Source: Candidatus Spyradosoma merdigallinarum
GTDB taxonomy: Bacteria > Verrucomicrobiota > Verrucomicrobiia > Opitutales > UBA953
Direction: 5' to 3'
Length of the DNA stretch: 10,240 nt
Assembly (NCBI GenBank): GCA_018713755.1
Contig: DVOG01000053.1
Coordinates: 1 to 10,240 of the forward strand
Below the pieces are notes generated by a model. It searched no databases. It was not told where the DNA came from and was given only the letters and a program-made list of their open reading frames with translations. Below, one piece after another: positions 1-5,912 of this stretch (positions within the stretch are counted from its first letter, which is position 1; the number at the start of each line of letters is the position of its first letter). The position numbers and the translations under genes were made by a program.

Positions 1-2
1 AT

Positions 3-566
3 CCCGCCGTGCGGACGCCCTGCGCGATTTTCGACCTCGGCGGCGGCAGCCTTGAATTCGTCGCGAAGACGGACGCCGCGCCGCGTTCCCGCGACTCCGC
101 GGAAAGCTGGGCGCTGGGCGCCGTGCGCGCGTCGCGGCGGTTTTTCTCCGACGCGTCGGGAAAAATTCCGACGGAGGAAATTTCCGCGCTTCGGGCCTTC
201 GCGCGCGCGGCCGTCGCCCCGTGCCTGCCGAGAGAAATTCCGCGCGGCGCGCAGTTCGTGTTTTGCGGCGGCGCGGCGGGCATCTGCGCGCGTTTCGCCG
301 CGGAAAAAAACGGCGGGAACGGTTGCGAAATTTCCGCGGAAATTTTTGAAGAGCTTCTGCGGGAAATGAGCGGAAAAACGGCGGCGGAACGCGTCGCGTG
401 CGGCGTTCCCGCGAAGCGCGCGGACATTTTTCCCGCCGCGCTCGCCGTGTTCGCGGAAATCTGCGCCGTCTGCGGCGTCCGATCGTTTCTGCACACGCGA
501 CGCAATTTGCGTTACGGGCTTTGCGCGGCGCTTTGCCGCGGCGATGCCGCCGCCTTCGGTTTCTGA
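3..566 (+). CDS. Ppx/GppA family exopolyphosphatase / pppGpp phosphatase, C-terminal part (5' end outside window)
   Basis: The reading frame is open to the left edge (frame of base 3), so the start and the first part of the ASKHA-fold ATPase domain lie upstream. The visible part opens with IFDLGGGSLEF, which matches the second phosphate-binding loop of the family (D-[IL]-GGGS-x-E). It continues with FCGGAAG (the adenosine-type glycine motif), then VPAKRADIFPAALAVF and a closing NLRYGL, matching the conserved R-AD-ii-ga and R-GL segments near the end of the phosphatase domain. The family releases phosphate from polyphosphate or converts pppGpp to ppGpp in the cytoplasm; which of the two cannot be decided here. 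There is no C-terminal HD-type domain, so it is the short form. The stop codon is TGA at 564-566, immediately followed by a terminator shared with the convergent M3 peptidase gene. Three copies of the GCGGGAAC word lie in it (85, 313, 405). Confidence 0.88.
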   Translation, partial: PAVRTPCAIFDLGGGSLEFVAKTDAAPRSRDSAESWALGAVRASRRFFSDASGKIPTEEISALRAFARAAVAPCLPREIPRGAQFVFCGGAAGICARFAAEKNGGNGCEISAEIFEELLREMSGKTAAERVACGVPAKRADIFPAALAVFAEICAVCGVRSFLHTRRNLRYGLCAALCRGDAAAFGF

Positions 567-576
567 AGAAAAACGC

Positions 577-630
577 CGTCGCGCGGGAACGGGCTCGAAA
601 GCGGGCGTTCCCGCCGCGGCGCTTTTTTTC
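577..630. terminator. Bidirectional intrinsic terminator built from an inverted pair of the GCGGGAACG word
   Basis: Between two convergent genes, GCGGGAACG (583-591) pairs with CGTTCCCGC (606-614) over 9 perfect base pairs. After a one-base bulge the stem extends with about six more pairs (577-582 with 616-621). A run of seven T's (623-629) follows on the plus strand, and AAGAAAAA at 566-573 gives a U-rich tract for transcripts on the minus strand. The T tract runs into the TGA of the M3 peptidase gene (629-631, minus strand). The structure fits Rho-independent termination in both directions. It was deduced by eye and no folding energy was computed. Confidence 0.75.
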
Positions 631-652
631 AGCGGGCGTTCCCGCCGCGGCG
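601..652. repeat. 21-bp direct repeat, two copies 31 bp apart, containing the CGTTCCCGC word
   Basis: Positions 601-621 and 632-652 are identical (GCGGGCGTTCCCGCCGCGGCG). The spacer holds the T tract of the terminator and the stop codon of the M3 peptidase. The left copy forms the right arm of the terminator hairpin. The right copy is inside the M3 reading frame and encodes most of its last residues (RRGGNAR). It could have arisen by local duplication of a terminator arm, which would also have added a short tail to the peptidase. Confidence 0.85.
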
Positions 653-2689
653 GGAAAGTCCGTCGCGCTCAAGAAGCGCTTCGGGGTCGGGATCGCGTCC
701 CATGAAGTTGCGGAAAAGCGTTTCCGGCGGCTCTGCGTTCCCGCGCGCGAGAATTTTTTCGCGGAAATCCCGCCCGGTTTTCGGGTTCAGGATGCCTTCT
801 TTCAGGAAGCGCGTGAAGCAGTCCGCCTCGAGCATTTCCGCCCACTTGTAGGAATAGTAGCCCGCGGCGTAGCCGGTCGGCTCGGCGAAAAGATGCAGGA
901 ATTTCCGCATGGGCGAAACCTGCGGGAACGCCGTCGGCACGAGACAGGCGGCGCGCTCTTCGTTCCAGTGTTTTTCGAGGTCGCAGCCGATGCGCTTTTC
1001 GGTTTCGATGTGAAAATCCAGATCCGCTTCGGCGAAGGCGAGCTGGCGCGCGGCGGCGGAGGCTGCGCGGAATTTCTGCGCGCGCAGCAGCTTTTCGAGC
1101 AGGGCGCGCGGGAGCGGCTCGCCCGTGGCGAAATGCTTGGCGAAGAGGCGCAGCGACTCTTCCTGCCGGCACCAGTTTTCCATGATTTGCGAGGGCAATT
1201 CGACGAAGTCCCACGCGACGTTCGTTCCCGCGAGTTCGGGGATTTCGACTTCGCTCAGCACGTGGTGCAGCAGGTGGCCGAATTCGTGGAAAATCGTCAG
1301 AACTTCGTCGAAGTTCAGCAGCGCGGGCGCGCCGTCCGCGGACGGCGAAAGGTTGCCGCAGATCAGCCCGAGATGCGCGGGCGCGCCGTCGCCGCGCGTC
1401 GCGAGAAAATTCATCCACGCGCCGGCGCGTTTCGTTTCGCGGGGATGCCAGTCCGTGTAGAATGCGCCGAGGAGTTTTTCTCCGTCGAAAACCTCGTAGG
1501 TCTTCACGTCGGGATGCCACGCGGGCACGCCTTTCTTTTCGACGATGCGCACGCCGAACAGCTTTTCCGCGACGGCGAAGGCGCCGGCGATGACGGCGTT
1601 GACCTCAAAATACGGGCGCAGCTGCTCTTCGTCGAAATCGCAGCGTTCCCGCCGCATCTTTTCCGCGAGAAACGCGACGTCCCACGGCGCGGGCTTGCCG
1701 GTTTCGCGCGCGGTTCCGCAGCCGCGTTCCCGCGCGAAGGCGGCGAGCTCCGCGTTTTCTTCCGCGAAAAATTCCCCGATGCGTTCCCGCAGGTCTTCGA
1801 GGAAGCGGCGCGCGGTCCCGCCGCTTTTCGCCATGCGGCGCGCGGTCGCGAAATCGGCGAAATTCGCGAAGCCGAGCAGCTTCGCCTTTTCGTCGCGCAG
1901 GGCGAGAATTTTCCAGATGAGCGGCGTGTTGTCGAATTTTCCGCCGCGCGCGACGGCGTCCGCCGCCTCCTGAAATTCGCGGCGCAGGGCGGCGTTTTCC
2001 GCGCAGCGCATGACGGGAGCGAAGGACGGCGCCTGCAGCGTGAAGCGAAATTCGCCGGGGCGGTTTTTCGTTTTCGCAGACGCTTTCGCCGCGTTCAGCG
2101 CGGAGGCGGGAATGCCCGCGAGGAGTTTTTCGTCGGCGACGAATTTTTCCCAGGCGTTGGTGGCGTCGAGCACGTTTTCGCCGAATTTCGTCGTCAAGGC
2201 TGCGAGCTCGGCGCTGATTTCCGCGAGACGCTTTTTTTTGTCTTCGGGAAGATCCGCGCCGTTTTCGCGGAAGTCCGCGAGCGTTTCTTCAAGGAAGCGC
2301 CGGCGCGTCGGCGAAAGCGTCTCGGCGGGAACGCGCGCGGCGGCGGCCTTGATTTTTTCCCAAAGGCGCGCGTTGAGCGTCAGCCCGCTGAAGAAGGCGG
2401 TGACGCGCGGGAGCGCGGCGTTGTAGGCTTCGCGCAGCGCGGGCGTGTTTTCGACGCTTTCGAGGTGGCAGACGCGCCCCCACGCGCGGGAGAGTTCCCG
2501 CGTGGCGCGGGCGAAGCCGAGAAGCGTCGCGTCGAAGGAAAGCTCTTCCGGCTTCTGCGCGCAGATTTTTTCGATGTTCCCGCGGGCGCGTTCGAGGGCG
2601 AAATCGACGTCGGGAACGATTTTCTCCGGCGTCAGAAGCGTCCAGTCGACGTAAAAGTCTTCGGACAAAAACGGGTGTTCGCTGTTCAT
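629..2689 (-). CDS. M3 family zinc oligopeptidase (oligopeptidase A / Dcp-like)
   Basis: A 686-residue cytoplasmic metallopeptidase, the usual length for bacterial M3 enzymes (about 680), which degrade short peptides released by other proteases, including cleaved signal peptides. The zinc site is complete: H468-E-F-G-H472 and the third ligand E497 in WDFVELPSQ, 25 residues after H472 as in thimet oligopeptidase. The substrate-binding tyrosine region is seen as GYAAGYYSYKWAEM near the C-terminus. The helical N-terminal part (MNSEHPFL..., PEKIVPDVDFALE) matches the family. The ATG at 2687-2689 follows the truA stop by 10 nt, so the two are probably cotranscribed. No Shine-Dalgarno sequence is seen. 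The last residues (SRRGGNAR) come from the direct repeat next to the terminator and may be a non-functional tail. It resembles OpdA/PrlC more than Dcp by general layout, but the subfamily is uncertain, so no symbol is given. Ten copies of the GCGGGAAC word occur in it. Confidence 0.95.
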   Translation of the reverse strand: MNSEHPFLSEDFYVDWTLLTPEKIVPDVDFALERARGNIEKICAQKPEELSFDATLLGFARATRELSRAWGRVCHLESVENTPALREAYNAALPRVTAFFSGLTLNARLWEKIKAAAARVPAETLSPTRRRFLEETLADFRENGADLPEDKKKRLAEISAELAALTTKFGENVLDATNAWEKFVADEKLLAGIPASALNAAKASAKTKNRPGEFRFTLQAPSFAPVMRCAENAALRREFQEAADAVARGGKFDNTPLIWKILALRDEKAKLLGFANFADFATARRMAKSGGTARRFLEDLRERIGEFFAEENAELAAFARERGCGTARETGKPAPWDVAFLAEKMRRERCDFDEEQLRPYFEVNAVIAGAFAVAEKLFGVRIVEKKGVPAWHPDVKTYEVFDGEKLLGAFYTDWHPRETKRAGAWMNFLATRGDGAPAHLGLICGNLSPSADGAPALLNFDEVLTIFHEFGHLLHHVLSEVEIPELAGTNVAWDFVELPSQIMENWCRQEESLRLFAKHFATGEPLPRALLEKLLRAQKFRAASAAARQLAFAEADLDFHIETEKRIGCDLEKHWNEERAACLVPTAFPQVSPMRKFLHLFAEPTGYAAGYYSYKWAEMLEADCFTRFLKEGILNPKTGRDFREKILARGNAEPPETLFRNFMGRDPDPEALLERDGLSRRGGNAR

Positions 2690-2699
2690 AAATTTCGGT

Positions 2700-3488
2700 T
2701 CAGTAAAAAACTTTTTCCATGAAAAGCCCGCGCGCGGGAGCGGTGGAGACGCGCGCGTCGCAAATGCGCGCTTCGCGGTAGGCGAGCAGGTCTTCGGGCG
2801 ACATTTTTCCGACGCCGACGGCGTAAAGGCCTCCGACGAGGCGCCGCACCATTTTGTAGAGATAGCCGCTCGCTTCGGTCGTCACGATGATTTTTTTCCC
2901 GCGCCGCGCGACGTCGAGGCGGCGCAAATCCTTCACGGGATTTTCGCGGTCGGCGGAAGCGTGGTTCGCGCCGAAGGCGGAAAAATCGTGTTCGCCGAGC
3001 AGGAGCGTTCCCGCGCGCGCCATCGCGGGAACGTCGAGCCGGCGTTCGCCGACGCCCCAGCAGAAGCGCGTTTCGAAGGGCGTCGGAAATCCCTCGCGAA
3101 TGACGTAGCGGTAGCGTTTTCCCTTGACGGAAAAGCGCGCGTGAAAGCCGTTTTTCGCCTTCGCCGCGCGCAGCACGACGATGCCCGACGGCAGCCCGCT
3201 GTGCAGCGCGCGCAGCAGCGTTTCCGGCGGATAATTCCAGCGCGAGTCGAAGTGAAAGCACTGCCCGCGCGCGTGGACGCCGGAATCCGTGCGGCCGCTC
3301 CCGTGGATGCGGATTTCCTCGCGCGTGATTTGCGACAGCCGCTTTTCGAGAAAATCCTGAATCGCGAGCCCGCAGGCTTGGCTTTGCCAGCCGTGAAAAT
3401 CCGTGCCGTCGTAGGCGACGACGCAGCGGTAGCGCGTGAAGCCTTCCGGAATCGCGTTGAAGGGTTTTTCGCTCGGCGGTTTCTGCAT
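2700..3488 (-). CDS. truA: tRNA pseudouridine(38-40) synthase TruA
   Basis: Converts uridines 38-40 in the anticodon stem-loop of many tRNAs to pseudouridine. With the start at 3488 it has 262 residues, close to E. coli TruA (270). It shows VVAYDGTDFHGWQ at 23-35 (family N-terminal motif), catalytic Asp D68 in GSGRTDSGVHA, the RYRYVIREG strand, LLGEHDFSAF, and near the C-terminus SGYLYKMVRRLVGGLYAVGVGK, a family hallmark. The frame could extend upstream to an ATG at 3617, but the added 43 residues are very basic, show no TruA similarity and would fill most of the spacer before the divergent dnaX, so MQKPPSEKPF is preferred. It overlaps nothing and lies 10 nt upstream of the M3 peptidase gene. 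An inverted pair of the GCGGGAACG word inside it (3006-3033) could fold into a 10-bp hairpin. Confidence 0.95.
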   Translation of the reverse strand: MQKPPSEKPFNAIPEGFTRYRCVVAYDGTDFHGWQSQACGLAIQDFLEKRLSQITREEIRIHGSGRTDSGVHARGQCFHFDSRWNYPPETLLRALHSGLPSGIVVLRAAKAKNGFHARFSVKGKRYRYVIREGFPTPFETRFCWGVGERRLDVPAMARAGTLLLGEHDFSAFGANHASADRENPVKDLRRLDVARRGKKIIVTTEASGYLYKMVRRLVGGLYAVGVGKMSPEDLLAYREARICDARVSTAPARGLFMEKVFY

Positions 3489-3665
3489 GAGGCGAAAGAA
3501 AATCACGAAGCGCGCGCGTTTCCAATGCCGATTTTTCCGGCGCCCGACAAAAGTCCGAATCTCTTGGCGACGGTGGGAACGCTCCCGTCTTTTCGCCGCG
3601 CCGTTCTCGCCGCGCAAGCCGAAGATTGCAAAGCCGCGGGAATGTGTATTTCATAAATCCGCAGA
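3489..3665. promoter_or_regulatory. Divergent intergenic region between truA and dnaX
   Basis: With truA starting at 3488 and dnaX at 3666, 177 bp separate two divergent genes and must hold the promoters of both units. The most AT-rich part is 3641-3660, next to dnaX. I see TTGCAA at 3626-3631 and CATAAA at 3652-3657, but their 20-bp spacing is poor, so no promoter is called precisely. The remainder is GC-rich, with a weak imperfect hairpin around 3568-3588. No operator-like palindrome stands out. Confidence 0.4.
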
Positions 3666-5306
3666 ATGGCAGAGGGTTTTCAAGTCATCGCGCGGCGCTG
3701 GCGACCGCAGCAGTTCGACGAAATCGTCGGGCAGGAACACATCGTCCGCACGCTGAAAAACGCGATTCAGACCGGGCGCATCGGACACGCGTATCTTTTC
3801 GTCGGTCCGCGCGGGACCGGGAAGACGACGACGGCGCGCATCTTCGCAAAGGCGCTCAACTGCACGAACGGCCCGAGCGTTTCCCCGCCGGAGGACGATC
3901 CAATTTGCCGCGCCATCGTCGACGGCTCCTGCCCGGACGTCACGGAAATCGACGCGGCGACGAACCGCAGCGTCGACGACGCGAAGCAGATCCGCGAGGA
4001 ATGCTATTATCCGCCGATGCAGTGCCGTTACAAAATCTACATCATCGACGAAGTTCACCAGCTTTCCAAGGACGCCTTCAACGCGCTGCTCAAAGTCATC
4101 GAAGAGCCGCCGGAATTCGTCAAGTTCATCTTCGCAACGACGGAGGCGGACAAAGTTCTCGAAACGATCACGTCGCGCTGCCAGCGCTTCGAATTTCAGC
4201 CGATTCCCGAAGAGAAAATCGCCGCGCGGCTGCGGGAAATCACGGAAAACGACGGCGTGGAAGCCGACCGCGCCGCGCTCATCGCCATCGCGCGCCTCGC
4301 CAACGGCGGGATGCGCGATTCGCAGTCGATTCTGGATCAGGTCATCTCTTTCTGCGGGAAAAAAATCTCCGAGCGCGACGTCGCGGACATTTACGGCCTC
4401 GCCTCGCAGCAGGAAATCGAAGATCTCGCGGCGGCGATGGCTCGCGGCGACTGCGCGGCGGTCATCGCCTGCGCCGACAAATTTTCGGAGGAAGGGCGCG
4501 ACCTGCTGCGCGCTCTCGCGCACACGCAGAGCCGCATCCGCGACGCGCTGCTGGATTCCGTGCGCGGGAACGGCACGAGCGCGCTGCTCGGAACGCCCAT
4601 GCGCACGGAGCAGCTTCTGCGCATGCTCGACGCGCTCAACGCCGGCGAGGGCGGCGTGAAATTCGGTCTGAGCGAACGCGCGAATTTCGAAGTGACGCTG
4701 CTGAAGGCCGTGGAGCAGAGCCGGACGCGCGCCGTCGATTCCCTGATTCGGGAAATTTCCTCGCTCGTCGCCGCGCTTCCCGCCGGCGAAGAAAAAAAAA
4801 ATGACCTGACGCCGCACGTTTCCGCGGCGAAACCGGCGGAGAAAATCGCACCTGCGCCCGTTCCCGCGGCGAATCCCGCCGAAGCGTTTCCGCCGCCGAA
4901 GCGCGTTCCCGCGCCGCGCCCGTCTCCGCGGGAGAAAAGCGCCGTTCCCGCGCCGCCGCCCGCGGACGAAGATTTCGCCCGGCGCTATGCGGACGTCGAC
5001 GAAGCGTCCGTCGCGCCGTCGCAGGAGGCGCCGTTCCCGCCCGAAGCGTCCTTCGTTCGGGAAGACGCCGCGCCGTCTTCCGCGTCGCAGGCCGCGTTCG
5101 TTTCCGCTGAGGAAGCGGCGGCGAGCGTTCCCGCCGCGATTCGCGCCTGCGTCAAGAAAAATTTCGGCGCGGCTTTCACGCGCGTCGTTCCCGCGGGCAG
5201 CGTACGGATTTTTTCCGCGCGCGGGGAAATGTCTTCCGAACAGAATTCGGAGCGCGCGCCGGCGGAAGAGGGCGCGTCGTGCGACGCGGCGGAGACCGAC
5301 GACTGA
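3666..5306 (+). CDS. dnaX: DNA polymerase III subunit gamma/tau (clamp loader ATPase)
   Basis: Clamp-loader ATPase that loads the beta clamp onto primed DNA. The start MAEGFQVIARRWRPQQFDEIVGQEH matches the family N-terminus. It shows Walker A G47-PRGTGKT54, Walker B IYIIDEVH (124-131), NALLKVIEEPPEFVKFIFATT (139-159, sensor 1) and the SRC arginine-finger motif (170-172). The collar domain runs to about residue 370 (EVTLLKAVEQ). The zinc module is incomplete: C66, C81 and C89 are present, but the usual C-x2-C-x2-C triplet before the REI/RAI segment keeps only its last cysteine. Residues about 380-500 are a Pro/Ala-rich linker coloured by six copies of the CGTTCCCGC word. No recognisable E. coli tau domains IV/V follow, and 546 residues is shorter than E. 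coli tau (643). A run of ten A's at codons 376-379 is a likely slippage site giving a 379-380-residue gamma form. recR and ybaB, frequent neighbours of dnaX, are absent. Confidence 0.96.
   Translation: MAEGFQVIARRWRPQQFDEIVGQEHIVRTLKNAIQTGRIGHAYLFVGPRGTGKTTTARIFAKALNCTNGPSVSPPEDDPICRAIVDGSCPDVTEIDAATNRSVDDAKQIREECYYPPMQCRYKIYIIDEVHQLSKDAFNALLKVIEEPPEFVKFIFATTEADKVLETITSRCQRFEFQPIPEEKIAARLREITENDGVEADRAALIAIARLANGGMRDSQSILDQVISFCGKKISERDVADIYGLASQQEIEDLAAAMARGDCAAVIACADKFSEEGRDLLRALAHTQSRIRDALLDSVRGNGTSALLGTPMRTEQLLRMLDALNAGEGGVKFGLSERANFEVTLLKAVEQSRTRAVDSLIREISSLVAALPAGEEKKNDLTPHVSAAKPAEKIAPAPVPAANPAEAFPPPKRVPAPRPSPREKSAVPAPPPADEDFARRYADVDEASVAPSQEAPFPPEASFVREDAAPSSASQAAFVSAEEAAASVPAAIRACVKKNFGAAFTRVVPAGSVRIFSARGEMSSEQNSERAPAEEGASCDAAETDD
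4792..4829 (+). promoter_or_regulatory. Candidate slippage/frameshift site in dnaX: A10 tract, stops in both other frames, downstream hairpin
   Basis: Ten consecutive A's occupy 4792-4801, read in frame as GAA AAA AAA AAT (E-K-K-N). A -1 shift (or one extra A in the mRNA) meets TGA at 4802-4804, giving a product ending EEKKK at 379 residues. A +1 shift (or one A lost) reads ATG ACC then TGA at 4807-4809, giving 380 residues. CGCCGC (4810-4815) pairs with GCGGCG (4824-4829) in a 6-bp GC stem with an 8-nt loop, starting 8 nt after the tract. Programmed -1 frameshifting with a downstream hairpin in E. coli dnaX and transcriptional slippage on an A9 tract in Thermus dnaX are the known precedents. 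There is no upstream Shine-Dalgarno-like stimulator, which favours transcriptional slippage. Confidence 0.6.
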
Positions 5307-5381
5307 GGCGCGCGTTCCCGCATTTTCAGCCGCTTCCTTTTTTTCATCGAACAGCGAACAACACAAAACACCGACAAAAAA

Positions 5382-5855
5382 ATGAATTTCGGAGCGCCAT
5401 TCCGCATCGGCATCATTTCGGACACGCACGGTCTGCTGCGTCCGGAAGTCGAAGAAATTTTTCGCGGCGCGGATCACATCCTGCACGCCGGCGACGTCGG
5501 CGACGCGGAAATTCTGCGTCGGCTCGCCGCGATCGCTCCCGTGACGGCGGTGCGCGGGAACACGGACGTCGCGCCGGCGTTCCGGTCGCTGCCGCTGTGC
5601 GAGGCGGCGAGCTTCGCCTCGGCGGACATTTTCATGCATCATGGGCATCTCGACGAGTTCAACATTCTGCCGCGCGGCGCGAACGTGCTCGTTTCCGGGC
5701 ACACGCATGAGCCGATGGTCTGCTGGCGCGGGAACGTGCTCGTCGTCAATCCGGGTTCGGCGGGACCGCGGCGTTTCCGGCTTCCCGTCAGCGTCGCCGT
5801 GCTCACGATTTTCAATCGGGCGCGCTCCGTGCAGATTTACGAGCTTTCCGTCTGA
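5382..5855 (+). CDS. YfcE/MJ0936-type metallophosphatase (calcineurin-like phosphoesterase)
   Basis: A small (157-residue) single-domain metallophosphoesterase with every motif of the YfcE/MJ0936 family: SDTHG (D14, H16), GDVGD (D38), RGNTD (N60), HHGH (H87 as the likely ligand) and GHTHEP (H107, H109), followed by VVNPGSAGPRR. Together these bind two metal ions, usually manganese in this family, and hydrolyse phosphodiesters. The physiological substrate is unknown for most members, so no specific function is given. It begins 75 nt after dnaX in the same direction, and the start codon is preceded by an A-rich leader (ACAAAAAA) with no Shine-Dalgarno sequence. Two copies of the GCGGGAAC word are read as R-G-N. 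It is probably cotranscribed with dnaX, since no terminator hairpin is visible in the gap. Confidence 0.93.
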   Translation: MNFGAPFRIGIISDTHGLLRPEVEEIFRGADHILHAGDVGDAEILRRLAAIAPVTAVRGNTDVAPAFRSLPLCEAASFASADIFMHHGHLDEFNILPRGANVLVSGHTHEPMVCWRGNVLVVNPGSAGPRRFRLPVSVAVLTIFNRARSVQIYELSV

Positions 5856-5912
5856 CGCAACGGCATTTCCGCGTTGCCATCCGCGAGCCAGACGTTAACT
5901 TTTTTTTTCGCC
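5856..5912 (+). promoter_or_regulatory. Leader of hprK with a small inverted repeat and a T9 tract
   Basis: GCAACG (5857-5862) pairs with CGTTGC (5872-5877) around a 9-nt loop directly after the metallophosphatase stop. A run of nine T's (5900-5908) follows 22 nt later and ends only four bases before the hprK ATG. The distance is too long for a standard intrinsic terminator. A U-rich leader next to a start codon lacking Shine-Dalgarno could instead serve S1-dependent initiation. The hairpin is weak and either role is uncertain. Confidence 0.3.

Noticed and set aside
328..345. A perfect 18-bp palindrome, aaatttccgcggaaattt, in the Ppx/GppA gene
   Set aside because: It encodes E-I-S-A-E-I with the genome's favoured codons, lies well inside a gene and has no partner copy, so it is most likely chance.
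398..2722. A 774-codon open frame on the plus strand, opposite the M3 peptidase
   Set aside because: Its translation is Arg/Ala/Phe-rich with no family motifs, while the opposite strand encodes a complete M3 enzyme. Long antisense frames are common in GC-rich genes.
3489..3617. A 43-residue N-terminal extension of TruA
   Set aside because: It is very basic, unlike TruA N-termini, and would bring the start to within 50 bp of the divergent dnaX gene.
5307..5381. A possible terminator between dnaX and the metallophosphatase (one CGTTCCCGC word plus a T7 run)
   Set aside because: There is no inverted partner for the word and no stem next to the T run.
3651..5708. A 685-codon open frame on the minus strand, opposite dnaX and the metallophosphatase
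   Set aside because: It crosses two recognisable genes on the other strand and has low-complexity Arg/Ala composition with no motif.
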